The notes: a model not told the origin generated them from the sequence alone. Shown: positions 32,338-43,878, counted from the stretch's first letter. The stretch: 64,000 nt of DNA from Agapetus fuscipes (GCA_951799405.1 OX637340.1:2480001-2544000); one strand, 5' to 3'. A program made the numbers and translations.

Positions 32338-33324
32338 CCTCATATTTACCTCGATGCATTTATTTCAAATATCCCAGGTAACATTGCAAATATCAAGTAG
32401 TACATTTTCGTTTAATAATGCTTACGTAGAAGCAGTAAAATAAATATAAATTTATTTTATATTTCGTTTATTTTATAGTAGCGAGATTCTTTAACATATT
32501 TAATTTTGTTTTTGTTTACTTTAGCCGGATAAATTGCAAGAAAATATTTTATAAAAATATTTCACACTTTTTGCACAGCAGCTGTGAAAATAATAGTTTA
32601 TTTATGTGGTTGTAAATGATCTTATTTTATTGGAAATATTACTATAAAAATTGCATACTATTACCTTTAATTTAATGATGAAGAATGACATTAAATAAAA
32701 TTGATTATTTTAATTGCGTCTTATTTTTTAATCAGATAATTAATAAACAATATCAATACATTGAGAAATAATTTCATAAGAAAAGAAAGAAAAATTATAT
32801 AAAATATTCTGTTCTTATTTTGAGGGAAAGACGAAAATGTAAAAAAATAAAATTAAAAGTTTAAACATTGCTTAAATTCCCCACCATCGCTTAAGTAGGA
32901 AAATATTAAATAAAAAATCACTTTTTGTTTGTACTATTTTTGTATGAAAATATTTTCAGAAGTCTATACAAACTGCATGCTTTTTTAAGTGTATGGAGAA
33001 AAAAACCTCAAATTTAAATGCATATCCACAATTTAAATTTGACTGGAATCAGCGCAAGTACAAGGAAAGTTGAAATAGCAATGGTTTTTCGTTAAAAAAT
33101 AAATTCATGAAATACAACATGGATCACATCATTGGCGAAATTTCAATAGGTACAGGAAAAAAACATCGATTCTTAATGATCTGAAATAAGACCTTGTTAC
33201 TGAAAGGTAAGTACATAATTATGTACTAGCACATTTAAGACACTTTATTAACTTACAATTTATAATTAGATTTCAAGACCAAGTACACTTCCCGGATATT
33301 AGACGAACCGTTAGGGTAAACTTA
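32338..33324. other. AT-rich DNA, probably first intron of the host gene
   Basis: If the exon at 33623-33722 is real, this is intronic on the minus strand. I could not identify a second exon. Confidence 0.3.
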
Positions 33325-33460
33325 CATTATTCTCGACGTTTCGTAACGTCCTCAGCAAGCATCTTTTATGAACGACGATTCAGGATGCATTCTGTCTAAT
33401 AATTCACTTTTTTTTTTTTGCTGAAACGTTTTCGCCTAATAAGGCATATTCAGGAGCGTA
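33325..33460 (-). repeat. Degenerate Penelope/hammerhead-like motifs
   Basis: Reverse strand holds CTGAATATGCC..GGCGAAAACG (33415-33455) and CTGAGGACGTTACGAAACG (33333-33356). The first lacks the G expected in CUGANGA and the second has only a tiny stem II, so neither looks functional. Confidence 0.4.
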
Positions 33461-33622
33461 ATTGTTACCTGAATTAAACTTCTATCGAATTTTTAAATAA
33501 TACAATAGACTTTCACTGTGTGAATAGATTTACACTTAAAAATATAGTAAAATTTTATATTGTTGCCTGACTAATTCGAAATGCTATGCACGTCCCTGGA
33601 TAAAAGTTATAAATGTTCTTAC

Positions 33623-33722
33623 CTTGGTCCTGAGCATTCTGCAGGTGATGCTGCAGATGATGCAGATGAGCATAGTAATGATGATGGTGCAAAATGCACT
33701 CCAGATCCGTGCAATTCAACAT
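33623..33722 (-). CDS. Candidate first coding exon of a host gene (His-rich)
   Basis: On the reverse strand an ATG at 33722-33720 with G at -3 (CGCCATG) opens 33 codons plus one base, then CAAG followed by GTAAGA, a consensus splice donor at 33622-33621. The peptide starts MLNCTDLECILHHHHYYAH and continues LHHLQHHLQNAQDQ. An in-frame TAA at 33743-33741 shows the ATG is the first in its frame. His/Gln-rich N-termini are common in insect transcription factors, but I do not recognise this protein. Upstream lies a CpG-richer start region. The CAT/CTG-rich stretch could instead be a simple repeat. The rest of the gene would lie at lower coordinates or beyond the window. Confidence 0.5.
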
Positions 33723-34268
33723 GGCGATAGAGTGGAAAATTTACCAACACAAAACAAAAATAAGTTATAGAAACACTAGTAGCAAACTGTGTTACCTTAG
33801 AGAAAATCTAAGGATCAGGAATTTCATTTTAACGTCGCTATGTTAGCACAAACTCAAAAACATCAAACATAATTTTTAGTAAAATTTTAATCTTCGGTAT
33901 ATATTTTTTTTGTCAGTTAAACACTCACTTTATCCTTTTTGTTTATCACTATAACAATAAAAAAAAAAAACAATACTAAATTGTTAAGACGAAGAATGCA
34001 GCGTAAAAATTCAACTGCACTTAAAACACACACAGCTATTTATTTGATTTATTTTTTATACTCTCTTAAACACTGATTTTACAAAATTAAAAAAAATATA
34101 CGACACTTTTAATTCACGGATTTATATTCCTTATTTTTTACTTGAAGAGGGTTTAGAGTGGGGGTTTGTTGATTGGCGTTTTTTCGCGCAAATTTAAACG
34201 TCAAATCCACGTGTACGCGTTTCAGCGTTTGACAGACGGCTCGCGGTGGCTCCGTTCGGTCTCAAACT
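33723..34268 (-). promoter_or_regulatory. Candidate 5' UTR and core promoter
   Basis: A TCAGTT initiator on the minus strand has its A at 34268. From that A, AGCCGT sits at +28 to +33, matching the downstream promoter element RGWYVT in five of six positions. No TATA box at -30. The 34190-34330 stretch is notably richer in CG than its surroundings. The 5' UTR would be about 545 nt if unspliced. Confidence 0.4.
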
Positions 34269-34433
34269 GAACGCTCGTTTGCCGTTTTGCCACTCCACTC
34301 ACGGCTAGCGGCAAACCCATACAAAAGCAAGCCCACAAACACTTGTTCTTGCCTCATACAAACCAGAAACAACGGATGGGTGCACCGAATCACTAAAAAA
34401 ATACAGTACTTCACTTATTTACTATCACGCAAA

Positions 34434-34890
34434 AAGATCACTCAAAAAATCACTTAAAGAATATACATAGAAACAGTAGGTGGATTCTGAGTTTGAAATT
34501 ACGAAAGAAAATCACTCAAAAAAGGAAGTATAATTGCAATTCGAAATTCGAATAATACTTTTTACGTAAAAAAAACACTCAAAGAATATAGAAAAAGTAG
34601 GTGGATTTTGAGTTTGAAATTACTAAAGAAAATCACTCATCAAAGTAGGTACAATTACAATTCGAAATTCAAATTATACTTTTTTACGTAAAAAAAACAC
34701 TCAAAGAATATTGAAAAAGTAGGTGGATTCTGAATTTGAAATTACTGAAGAAAATCACTCAACAAAGTAGCTATATAATTTCAATTCGAAATTCAAATAA
34801 TACTTAATAACGTAAAAAAAACATTCAAGAAGAAAAGTAGGTAGGATTAAAATTTGAAATTGGAATGGTATTTATTTACGCAAAAAAATC
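34434..34890. repeat. Tandem repeat, about 120-bp unit, four copies
   Basis: The landmark GTAGGTGGATT occurs at 34476, 34597 and 34719, with a diverged fourth at 34837 (periods 121, 122, 118). Units share AATCACTCA, AATTCGAAATTC and TTACGTAAAAAAA. It lies upstream of the putative start site. Confidence 0.85.
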
Positions 34891-35395
34891 ACTAAAGAAA
34901 TTGAAAATTAAGCATATTCTTAATTTAAAATTTAATGTTCCTATTGGCAGATTGCTTATCTTCTTGCCTTGCAGTTGGGAGAGTTGATAAGTAAAACACC
35001 TGAAAACAAAAAAAAAAACAATCAATTAATGTCAACTGAAGTGAATCATAAATTTTATTTGATTATTGCTTGCTATCTGAGATTATGCTGTGATTTTTTT
35101 ATTAGGAATGCACTTATCGTTGTAATGAAAAATACATTGTGAAATTCTAATATTCAATTATTTTACTAAGATAAATTAATAACATATCGCTGCCTTAGTT
35201 CTTGTTTGCCGTATAGACCATCAAGCTAATTTAACATGAGCAATGTTTGCATTTGTACTGGACCAACGTGTCTTATGAAAACAGGAAATTGATTTTAAAA
35301 ATGTTTAAAACAACTCTCACATTATCGAGTTTTACGTTTTTTCTTAGCTCAGATTGTGTAGAATTTGATTCTTAAGACAACTGAATTAAAAAGCC
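34891..35395. other. Unassigned AT-rich DNA
   Basis: No feature recognised. Confidence 0.4.
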
Positions 35396-35662
35396 ATCCA
35401 ATCTAATCTAATCTAATCTAAGCTGCAAAGATATATATCATTTAAGATTTATATTAAATGCATTCCCACAAGCAGACATGTATAATTTCGCGCTAACACA
35501 TGCCGCATGTGGGCCTACAATATAAAAACCCAATCTCAAATGAACATAAGCCCTGCAACTCTTGCCGTCCTTCCCTGAAACAGGGGTGACATTGGCAAAG
35601 TGAACCATTTTTTTTTACAGTATGGGTGGTCAGCCGCATACCAACCTATAAGTCAAGGAGTC
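35396..35662 (-). repeat. Family A copy (A1), full length
   Basis: Starts with four tail units (AATCTAATCTAATCTAATCT) and ends CCTATAAGTCAAGGAG. Very similar to 4216-4475. Confidence 0.9.
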
Positions 35663-36110
35663 CATATTTGACAGAATTGGTCTATACGGCAAACAAGACT
35701 GGGAGAGCGATATGTCTATGTAATATTGCTTCATTGGTAAAAATATTTCTTATCAATATTAAAATCATTTCATTGGTTTTAAAAAAATAATTAAATTCAA
35801 ATTTATCTAATTCCAAATCTAGACTTCAGAGTTGAGAGAGTTATTAAAAATAATATCCAAAAATAATCTACGGGTCGTATATGTTTTGCATGGAAAATTT
35901 TATTTGGGCGGCGGATGAGTGCACGAACTTTTTCATTGTAAATTAATTCACAAAAATGTTGTTTAGTATCTTAACAAAACAAGAAATCGACTTGAATTGT
36001 TTTTTTTTTGTATCTTAATTCATTCTCGTAAAATGAAGGGAAAAATAAATTTATTGCAGTATTTTCAAAGCATCAAAACTATTTTTGTTTCACTTTTGTA
36101 TCATACCTTA
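35663..36110. other. Unassigned AT-rich DNA
   Basis: No feature recognised. Confidence 0.4.
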
Positions 36111-36335
36111 GTGGCGAAGGGTGCCATACAACTCGATTCCCATCGGCTTCCCTTTTAAAATGAGGCAACAAAGTAGTTAAAAAATATGCGCACAAAGTAA
36201 AAAAATACATTTAAAACCAAAGAAACAATACGTATTATTACCCCATTGAAACCATGCAGTCTAATTTATTATCATTTTTGCCTCATTTCAAAAGGGAAAC
36301 CGATGGGAATCGAGTTGTATGGCACCCTTCGCCAC
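36111..36335. mobile_element. TA-flanked MITE, near-perfect 58-bp inverted repeats
   Basis: Left arm GTGGCGAAGGGTGCCATACA through AAAATGAGGCAA; right arm is its reverse complement with two mismatches. TA on both sides (36109-36110 and 36336-36337) fits a Tc1/mariner-type duplication. 225 bp, no coding capacity. The high arm identity suggests a young copy. Confidence 0.85.
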
Positions 36336-36773
36336 TAAAATTGCCTATAGAGAGATAAAAAAAAACTTTATGCTGCGGATGAGAGCTAAGAGGATATTTT
36401 CTAAGAGTCAGTGAAATCATCCAAGTTCATTGCTTGCAAAAAATCAAGAGAATTTCCCATATTTTATTCCACTGAGTTGGTACTTTATTTAAATTTGTTT
36501 GAATATACATCCAATGTGTATTTTATCGTCGAATCTCAGCAGAATATTAAGTTCATTAGCTATTTTTCTTGCATCATATAGGCGTATAACACGTTAGAGT
36601 GTACATATACGTTATATAGGCACCTGATAACCTTCTACGGAAGATTAGGTGTTTTATTTTATTTACAGATGTACTGATTGAAGTAAATTTAATCAATTAA
36701 TATGAATATTGTTGAATAATGAATATTGTTGTTATTTATTGATTTAAAAAAAAGTGTAATTTGTCATGTATGT
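36336..36773. other. Unassigned AT-rich DNA
   Basis: No feature recognised. Confidence 0.4.
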
Positions 36774-37067
36774 TCCTTGACTTATAGGTTGTTATGCGGC
36801 TGACCACCCATACTGTAAAAAATGGTTCACTTTGCCAATGTCACCCCTGTTTCAGGGAAGGACGGCAAGAGTTGCAGAGCTTATGTTCATTTGAGATGGA
36901 TTTTTATATTGTAGGTCCACATGCGGTATGTGTTAGCGCGAAATTATACATGTCTGCTTGTGGGAATGCATTTAATATAAATCTTAAATGATATATATCT
37001 TAACAGCTTAGATTAGATTAGATTAGATATATATCTTTGCAGCTTAGATTAGATTAGATTAGATTAG
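36774..37067 (+). repeat. Family A copy (A1) with duplicated tail
   Basis: CCTTGACTTATAGGTTGTTA to (TTAGA)n; the last unit ATATATCTTTGCAGCTTAGA occurs twice in tandem (about 36990 and 37028). Confidence 0.88.
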
Positions 37068-37330
37068 TTGTTGATTTTTCGCAAAAACAACAACAATACG
37101 AATTCAAAGGCTAGCGTTGCTTCCAGAACAACAGATCCTGTAAGAAAATCACAGCGACTAGCCAAGCGCTCCATCGGAGCAATGGGCGAAACTGTCCGGA
37201 AAGAGTTTATTTATTTATTTATTGAAACAATATAACATGACAGTTGATACCATAAAGTTATAATGTAATACAAGTATTATAAAAATAAAACAATATTTTA
37301 TGCAAAAGAAATCAAAACAATATAAGTGTA

Positions 37331-38340
37331 TTATTCTAACATTCGTCTTTCTAGCAGAACCTTCCATTCACGCATCAGTCCATTCATTCTAGTATTAAAT
37401 ATATCCAGATGTGGTGAGGACGACATCAATTCGTTTATGAGCGTTTGCGCTCGCGAAACAAATGAATTGCGAAGAATATTGGTTCGGCTCGCGGTGACAT
37501 TAAAAAGCCTATGTGACCGGGCTCTGATAAATGAGTCAGGTACATAGAGCGTCAAGAAGCGGTCACTCAACACTACACAATCAACCTCACTCCTAAGAAG
37601 TTTGAGGATGAATCTCGCAAGTTTTGTAATACTTTCTTAAAAACATTTTTTGTACTTGCTGTAGCATAAGAATATATTTACTCTCATGAGGATTACTGCA
37701 TTAGTTTCAAGGACACTTCGTACCAGTGCAGTGTATAATGTCCTAATGGCCATGGCCGACATCATTTGAGTATTACGCATGACAAACCCCAACCTCTGGT
37801 ATGCTTTGTCCCTTACATTATTGACTTGGGTATGAAAGTTAAGTTGGATGTCAAAGATAACGCCCAAGTCCCTAACGGTACCTACGCGAGTTACAAGTTC
37901 ATTGGCAATATGATATTCATGGATAAAAGGGCATTTTGCTCTAGTGAAGGACATGACTTGGCACTTTTTAATATTAAATAACAACTTATTCTGTATGCTC
38001 CAGTCGTTGACTGAAGTTATGTCGTTCTGTAGAGCAATCGCATCCATGTGATTGTTGACAGTCAGAGAAAGTTTAATGTCATCCACAAAAATTAAAACTT
38101 TCGCCCTCTCTACTACATTAGGTAGATCATTAATAAATATTATAAACAAAAAAGGTCCTAAGTTGGACCCTTGACTAATGCCTGAGCGGGTCATGTATTT
38201 GGGTGACACATACGGGCCATATTGTCCGTATTGTGTTCGATTAACCAGACCACGGCTACATAGCCCGAATAAAGTGATTGTGTCAACAAGAACCGGCCGT
38301 GAAAGCTTCAATGTACAATTAATGAATAAATCGTACAACT
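37331..38340 (-). pseudogene. Non-LTR RT remnant (Jockey/CR1-like)
   Basis: The reverse strand carries the RT palm: SGISQGSNLGPFLFIIFIND, then KVLIFVDDIKL in place of the usual FADD, then SVNDWSIQNKL, KKCQVMSFT and DLGVIFDIQLNF. After a frameshift near 37600 the C-terminus continues TLYVPDSFIRARSHRLFNVT and ends in a leucine/arginine-rich tail. N-terminal RT fingers and endonuclease are missing. FVDD keeps both aspartates, but the copy is truncated and frameshifted. Confidence 0.82.
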
Positions 38341-38445
38341 GATGCTCTTAATTTTCTATCTTTTTTGTTGCCTTAGATATAGTGAAGCATTAATAATTCT
38401 AAAATTTATTTACTAATTTATTATTTTTGTTGGATTGCATTCTGT

Positions 38446-38683
38446 ACCCTGAGTATGAGTTGCAAAACTTGAGTAAAGTAAAGTTTACGGAAAGTATTAA
38501 ACAGTGGTTTTCCCCAAAATCTGCCGTTTTTGTTTGTTTGAACTTGATTTTCTTCATCACTGTAACTCTTTTGCTAAGACCATAAAGTGTAAGAAACAAA
38601 AACGGCAGATTATGGGGAAAATCACTCTATAATACTTTCCGTAAACTTTACTTTACTCAAGTTTTGCAACTCGTACTAAGGGT
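38446..38683. mobile_element. TA-flanked MITE with about 90-bp inverted repeats
   Basis: The left arm from CCCTGAGTATGAGTTGCAAA to CTGCCGTTTTTGTTT pairs with the right arm, with few mismatches; TA flanks both ends. The short loop encodes nothing. Confidence 0.82.
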
Positions 38684-38752
38684 ACTGATAAATTCACTTT
38701 TCAGTCAAAAGTGAATTTTTGTACTAATAATAATATTAAGATGATTTATTTG

Positions 38753-38992
38753 ATGAGCCCTCGAGAGCTTTGTCGTCTTTATAGAAAGCGTCAATACTCA
38801 AGCAAGACCCAGTTGTTGTAAGTTTGGATGGACCTTTGGTGACCGGTTTTTGGTAAAGGTATAATAATTTTTCAACCCAGCGATGAGTATGTTTGAAAAT
38901 ATAAATGGTAAATTTGTTGTGCTCCGTCGGGATTCAAATCTACAACCTTCCATTAACGAGTCCAAAGCGTTACAACTAGACTACGGCCCAGT
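38753..38992 (-). mobile_element. SINE-B copy
   Basis: Reverse strand: head with box B GATTTGAATCCCGACGG, body with TTACCAAAAACCGGTC, and 3' part through GAAAGCG; the extreme 3' end is diverged. Confidence 0.8.
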
Positions 38993-40579
38993 CAAATATA
39001 AAACATTTCTTTCGATCGTTTACAATGTACATACAAAAAAGTTTGAACACCAATGTATATTGAAACTTAGACAAAAGATTCATAGATACAGCCATTTTAT
39101 TTATAGAAAAAAAAAAATTAAGCCTGATTTTAGGATTCACAAATGTAATGAATGAATCCCATTGAGTTTCTGAAAAAAAATTAAAATTGTAAGAGATTTG
39201 GGCGTTTGAAAATTTAAATTGCTTGACATCATTATTTCATAAAGTTGCGAGTTGTCTAAGTTATTTTACAATTTGATTTTCTATATTGGTTTTTTGCTAT
39301 TTATTTTCTTCGCAAACCAAATAATCTTTATTCTTTAAATACAAGCTACAAATTATGATTCACTTTAAATACCTTTGTTAAAATTACAACAATTAATGGA
39401 GGGATATGTTGTATGAAACATTACTATTGTCAATATTGCTTTGCGACAATCTTGTTTAAAATTTCGCCTGGAGCCTTTCCATAACTTGTATCACAGCTAT
39501 AAATATACGACATTTTAAATGATTACATAGTTTAATAAAACGAATTTTAAAGTTGAAAGCGAAATGAAAAATTACACAATTTTTGAAAAATTAAATTTAT
39601 TATTCCACCAAGATGCCGCAGAACCGGTTTAATTGTTGTATTTACTTTCAGGTAATTTAAAAAAAAAAATGGAAAAAAATATTGATGGATGGTGTTTTCG
39701 TGTACCTACCTGTACCCCAACATTAAGTGTAAACTGAATTGCGATTTTACACAAAAAATATCGAAAATTAATTTGCTCAATAGCTGCGCTATTTTAGCTT
39801 GTATAGATTATCTGTTAAAACGCTATGGTTGAGTTTAAGCGTGCAGTTTTTACTTGGGGTATTGCTGGTTGATTTTAATTCAAGTTTATGGCACTGACGT
39901 AACGGATCGCTAACAAACCAAGGTCTGTTCGTTTAGCCGGGCTATCAGCTTAGCCGTTGGTTTCTTGTTGGGACTCCTACTTGGCTCCTTTTGTCTCGGA
40001 CCCGCTCAGTCGTGAACACTAAGGTCGTAAGTGCTGTGGTACCCAGACTCTCAAACTGTTTGACCCCGAGATGAACCATTTATTTCCCCGTTATTCATAG
40101 AAAAAGTTTTTATTGGTAATCCTTCTTAAGGTCAGCTTTTCCATACAACAAGTTAAATCTAATCAATAATAATGTACAAATAACTAGTCAAAATAATGAA
40201 TGAAATAATTAAAATTTTGGAGGGACATCGTTGTACGCATCTTAATTCAGGAAATCTCCTTAAAAGGCTTTTAAAAAACGGTGATTGTTGAGTAAAAAAA
40301 AATGCACTTTTTCCAAAATCTAAGTTGAAAAGATAGATTAAAATTGAAGGTTCACACTTGATTTGGACAAATTCACACACGTGTAATTAAATGATATCTA
40401 CATTAAAAGGTAGATCAACGAATTTGACTGCTGCTCTTCGTATGAATAAATTTGTTAATATTCAGATAATTTTGATTTAGATGTACTTAGGTAATTTAGA
40501 AGATATTAAACTTGTATCACGATGAATAAAAAAACTTTTTTCTTTTTGCGGTAGATTTTTTCATTAAGACCCAATCTAG
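38993..40579. other. Unassigned; AT-rich with one GC-richer patch
   Basis: No gene called. 39885-40075 is GC-richer with a short hydrophobic open frame (SLAVGFLLGLLLGSF) on the plus strand that I cannot assign. Confidence 0.35.
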
Positions 40580-40667
40580 ACTTTCTTGAAACAGGAGTGA
40601 CATTGGCAAAAGGAACCATTTTTTACAGTAAGGGTCGTCAGCCTCATATAAACCTGCAAGCCAAGGA
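40580..40667 (-). repeat. Family A, 5' part
   Basis: GAAACAGGAGTGACATTGGC to CCTGCAAGCCAAGGA. Confidence 0.7.
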
Positions 40668-40718
40668 TCAAAAATATTCAATGGAAAGTGGACTAGGAGC
40701 TGACAGACGTGAACTAGT

Positions 40719-40842
40719 AAGTCTAATCTAATCTAATTTAAGTTGCAAAGATATGTAACATTGGGTATTCACATTATATGCATTATCACAAGCAGACACG
40801 TACAGGCTCGCGCTCGTACATGCCACATGTAAATCTACAACA
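40719..40842 (-). repeat. Family A, 3' part
   Basis: AATCTAATCTAATTTAAGTT to CATGTAAATCTACAACAT; stops where the next copy begins. Confidence 0.75.
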
Positions 40843-40846
40843 TCTT

Positions 40847-41095
40847 AATCTAAATCGAAGCTGCAAAGATATGTATCATTTGAGATTCATATTAAATGCA
40901 TTCCCATAAGCAGACCCGCAAAATTTCGCGCTTACACATGCCGCATGTGGACCTACAATATAAAAACCCTATCTCAAATGAACATAAGCACTGCAACTCT
41001 CGCCGACCTTCCCTGAAGCAGGGATGACATTGGCACAGTGAACCATTTTTTTACAGTATGGGTGGTCAGCCGCATACCAACCTATCAGTCAAGGA
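40847..41095 (-). repeat. Family A copy, full length
   Basis: CTAAATCGAAGCTGCAAAGA to CCTATCAGTCAAGGA; flows directly into the tandem array. Confidence 0.85.
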
Positions 41096-41513
41096 ATAAC
41101 AACATAAAAACCCAAACCTCAAATGGGCATACACCCTGCAACTCTTGCCGTCCTTCCCTGAACCAGGGGTGACATTGGGAAAGTGAACCATTTTCTACAG
41201 CATGGGTGGTCAGCCGCATACCAACCTATCAGTCAAGGAATAACAACATAAAAACCCAAATCTCAAATGGACATACACCCTGCAACTCTCGCCGTCCTTC
41301 CCTGAACCAGGGGTGACATTGGGAAAGTGAACCATTTTCTACAGCATGGGTGGTCAGCCGCATATTACCAACCTATCAGTCAAGGAATAACAACATAAAA
41401 ACCCAAATCTCAAATGGACATACACCCTGCAACTCTTGCCGTCCTTCCCTGAACCAGGGGTGACATTTGGAAAGTGAACCATTTTCTACAGCATACTTAG
41501 TCAAGGAACGTGA
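41096..41513 (-). repeat. Tandem array of the family A 5' half
   Basis: The block ATAACAACATAAAAACCCAA ... CAGTCAAGGA repeats with starts near 41096, 41240 and 41387 (periods 144 and 147). The last unit loses part of its end near 41497. Units are nearly identical. Confidence 0.88.
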
Positions 41514-41813
41514 GAAAATATAAGTGATATAAAGAATTATTTTCTTTTTTGTGGCTTTCCAATAAACATTAGCGATCATCTTAGCAATTTGCAATACTGC
41601 TGCCAAACCACTGATGAAGAATAGTCAACTTTTTCATTCATAGTGGTGATGCTGATGGTAAAGATTGAGAGCTGTGATCGCAGATGTCCCCCGGATCAGC
41701 TGCGCCGCCTGCGACATCAGATGAGATTATAATCGTCCATCTTGAATACAGCCAATTGGATTATCACTCTCTGCAGGTTAGACCGACTTGCGAAATCATC
41801 CTATACTTATATG

Positions 41814-41961
41814 CGTCACTCTGAACCAAAGCCAGCAATCTAGGGCTAATTTTGCAAAGAAGAAAAATATACAAAAACAAAGTAAATGAAATTCTTTATG
41901 TTCTTGTTCATTTATTTAATTTGTAAAATAATACTAGATTGCCGACTCTGATTCGATAACA
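41814..41961. repeat. MITE-D copy
   Basis: Arms TGAACCAAAGCCAGCAATCT and AGATTGCCGACTCTGATTCG are inverted repeats. Confidence 0.7.
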
Positions 41962-41991
41962 CCATGCAAGATTCTGTTACATAAATTTGTA

Positions 41992-42131
41992 GTATAGAAT
42001 CAAAAGCAGCAATCTAGTATTTTTTTTAAATGAAATAAATGCATGGATACATTGGAAATCGTTTCCTCTTCACTTCCATACACTTGTTTATTTATTTTCA
42101 TAATCCTAGACTGCCACTTTTGGTTCTACAC
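41992..42131. repeat. MITE-D copy
   Basis: Arms GTATAGAATCAAAAGCAGCA and ACTGCCACTTTTGGTTCTAC; 30 bp from the previous copy. Confidence 0.75.
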
Positions 42132-42559
42132 ATTTATGTAACAGACTGTTGGATAGCGTTATTGAACACTAGATAGAATGTCATCACTTTGATGCAAGAT
42201 TTGCATTGTATATATTTTTTTATGAATAAGTAATGGATGAACAGAAATATCCTTGATCCGTTTTTATATGATGAAGCCTTGATAAAATATGTGAGAATAA
42301 AAAAATTTTTCAACTTCAAAGATTTTTGTATGCAAAGACTATTTATTTTGTCAAATATTTATTACCAAATCTGTGATATTTATTTGAAATAACTTTGTGG
42401 TTGACACATTTTTTTTTGTAATTCCTATGGCACTTTTTTAACGTTTATTTTTGTGCAAATAATAACTCAAATTCTTTTACAGTTAGTTTGTTTTAGACTT
42501 GGTTGTTTGTACGCAATATTTATCGGTTTTTAAAAAACATACATTTTAAAATATAATTC
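42132..42559. other. AT-rich DNA, no gene seen
   Basis: Nothing recognised. Confidence 0.4.
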
Positions 42560-42828
42560 TATCTACAATCTAAATCTAATTTAATCTAAAGTTGCAAAGA
42601 TATGTATCATTTGATATTCATATTAAATGCATTCCCACAAGCAGACACGCATAATTTCGCGCTCACACATGCCGCATGTGGACCTACAATATAAAAACCC
42701 AATCTCAAATGAACATAAGCCCTGCAACTCTTGCCGACCTTCCCTGAAACAGGGGTGACATTGGCAAAGTGAGGCAATTTTTACAGTATGGGTGGTCAGC
42801 CTCATACCAACCTATAAGTTAAGGAATA
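42560..42828 (-). repeat. Family A copy (A1)
   Basis: AATCTAATTTAATCTAAAGT to CCTATAAGTTAAGGA; full length. Confidence 0.88.
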
Positions 42829-42921
42829 CAATCCACGTTGTTGAAAAAATTTACTCGAGGGATCAAAAAAAAAACCGATAGAGGTTCCAATTTTTTAACG
42901 TTTACTCTTTTTTTTCGTTTT

Positions 42922-43172
42922 CCTTGACTTATAGGTTGGTATGAGGCTGACCACCCATACTGTAAAAAAAATATCACTTTACCAATGTCACCCTTGTGTC
43001 AGGGAAGGTCGGAAAAAGTTGTAGGGTTTATGTTCATTTGAGGTTTGGATATTACTTGTAGGTATGTACACATTCAGCATTTGTAAGCACGAACTACACG
43101 TGTTTGTTTGTGGGCATGAATTTGATATGAGCTGTAAATGTTAATATATCTTTGCAACTTACATTTTAGATT
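42922..43172 (+). repeat. Family A copy (A3-like)
   Basis: CCTTGACTTATAGGTTGGTA to GCAACTTACATTTTAGATTA; has the TTTGAGGTTTGGAT and ACACATTCAGCAT variants of the LINE-borne subtype. Confidence 0.8.
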
Positions 43173-43589
43173 ATTATAGCACTGTAAGAAACTATTTATA
43201 AATCTTGTCATTTGTAGTATAAGAGAATTCATAAACAGTAATTATATGATAATGTTGAATTACATTCACCCCAGTTATCTGTTCTAATAACTATATTTAT
43301 AATTCTGTATCAGAATTCATAACTTATTTATATAGGTTAACAACTGAATCAATCAATAAACTACAAACACAGTTATCATAAAACATTGAACTCGCGCAAT
43401 AAAAACATTAAAAAAAACAAATCGATTTTACTAATTGACTTGTACGGAACCAAAAACGGAAATCTATGATTTTTTTTCGAAAATGATTTAGATAATAATA
43501 AATGACTTCATGTGCTCCAAATATTTATTTAAATAAACGAATCTAAGCTGCTCAAACAAAGGAACTTTTAAGCGCATTGTTTCTAAAGA
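43173..43589. other. AT-rich DNA, no gene seen
   Basis: Nothing recognised. Confidence 0.4.
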
Positions 43590-43826
43590 AGCCGCGTGAG
43601 AAGTGTAGAATCAATTTATTTTTACTGAAACAGGGGTCGGCCTTACTACTTAACTAGGGTTCTTGTTGATTGTGAAGGCTAAGTAATCTTTGCCTTTATT
43701 TTATTTAGCATTTAAAATAAACACCGAAACGGGATATCAGTTCTGGCAGCCTTCGTGGGTGTATCAAACCATAACTCGGCATGAAATACAAGCCACCTAT
43801 CATTTGAGCTATCGACCGGACTCATT
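43590..43826 (-). repeat. SINE-C, strongly diverged full-length copy
   Basis: Reverse strand: head remnant GTCCGGTCGATAGCTCAAAT, then GATATCCCGTTTCGGTGTTT and the GAAGGCTAAGTAATCTTTGC block; box B is lost. Confidence 0.65.
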
Positions 43827-43878
43827 TCATAGAATGAAAAAAACGGATTTTACTGACCGTGCAAAAGAGAAGAACGAT

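Noticed and set aside
37010..37075. (TTAGA)n runs as telomere-like repeat
   Set aside because: Insect telomeres are TTAGG-type; here the pentamer is always the short tail of family A copies.
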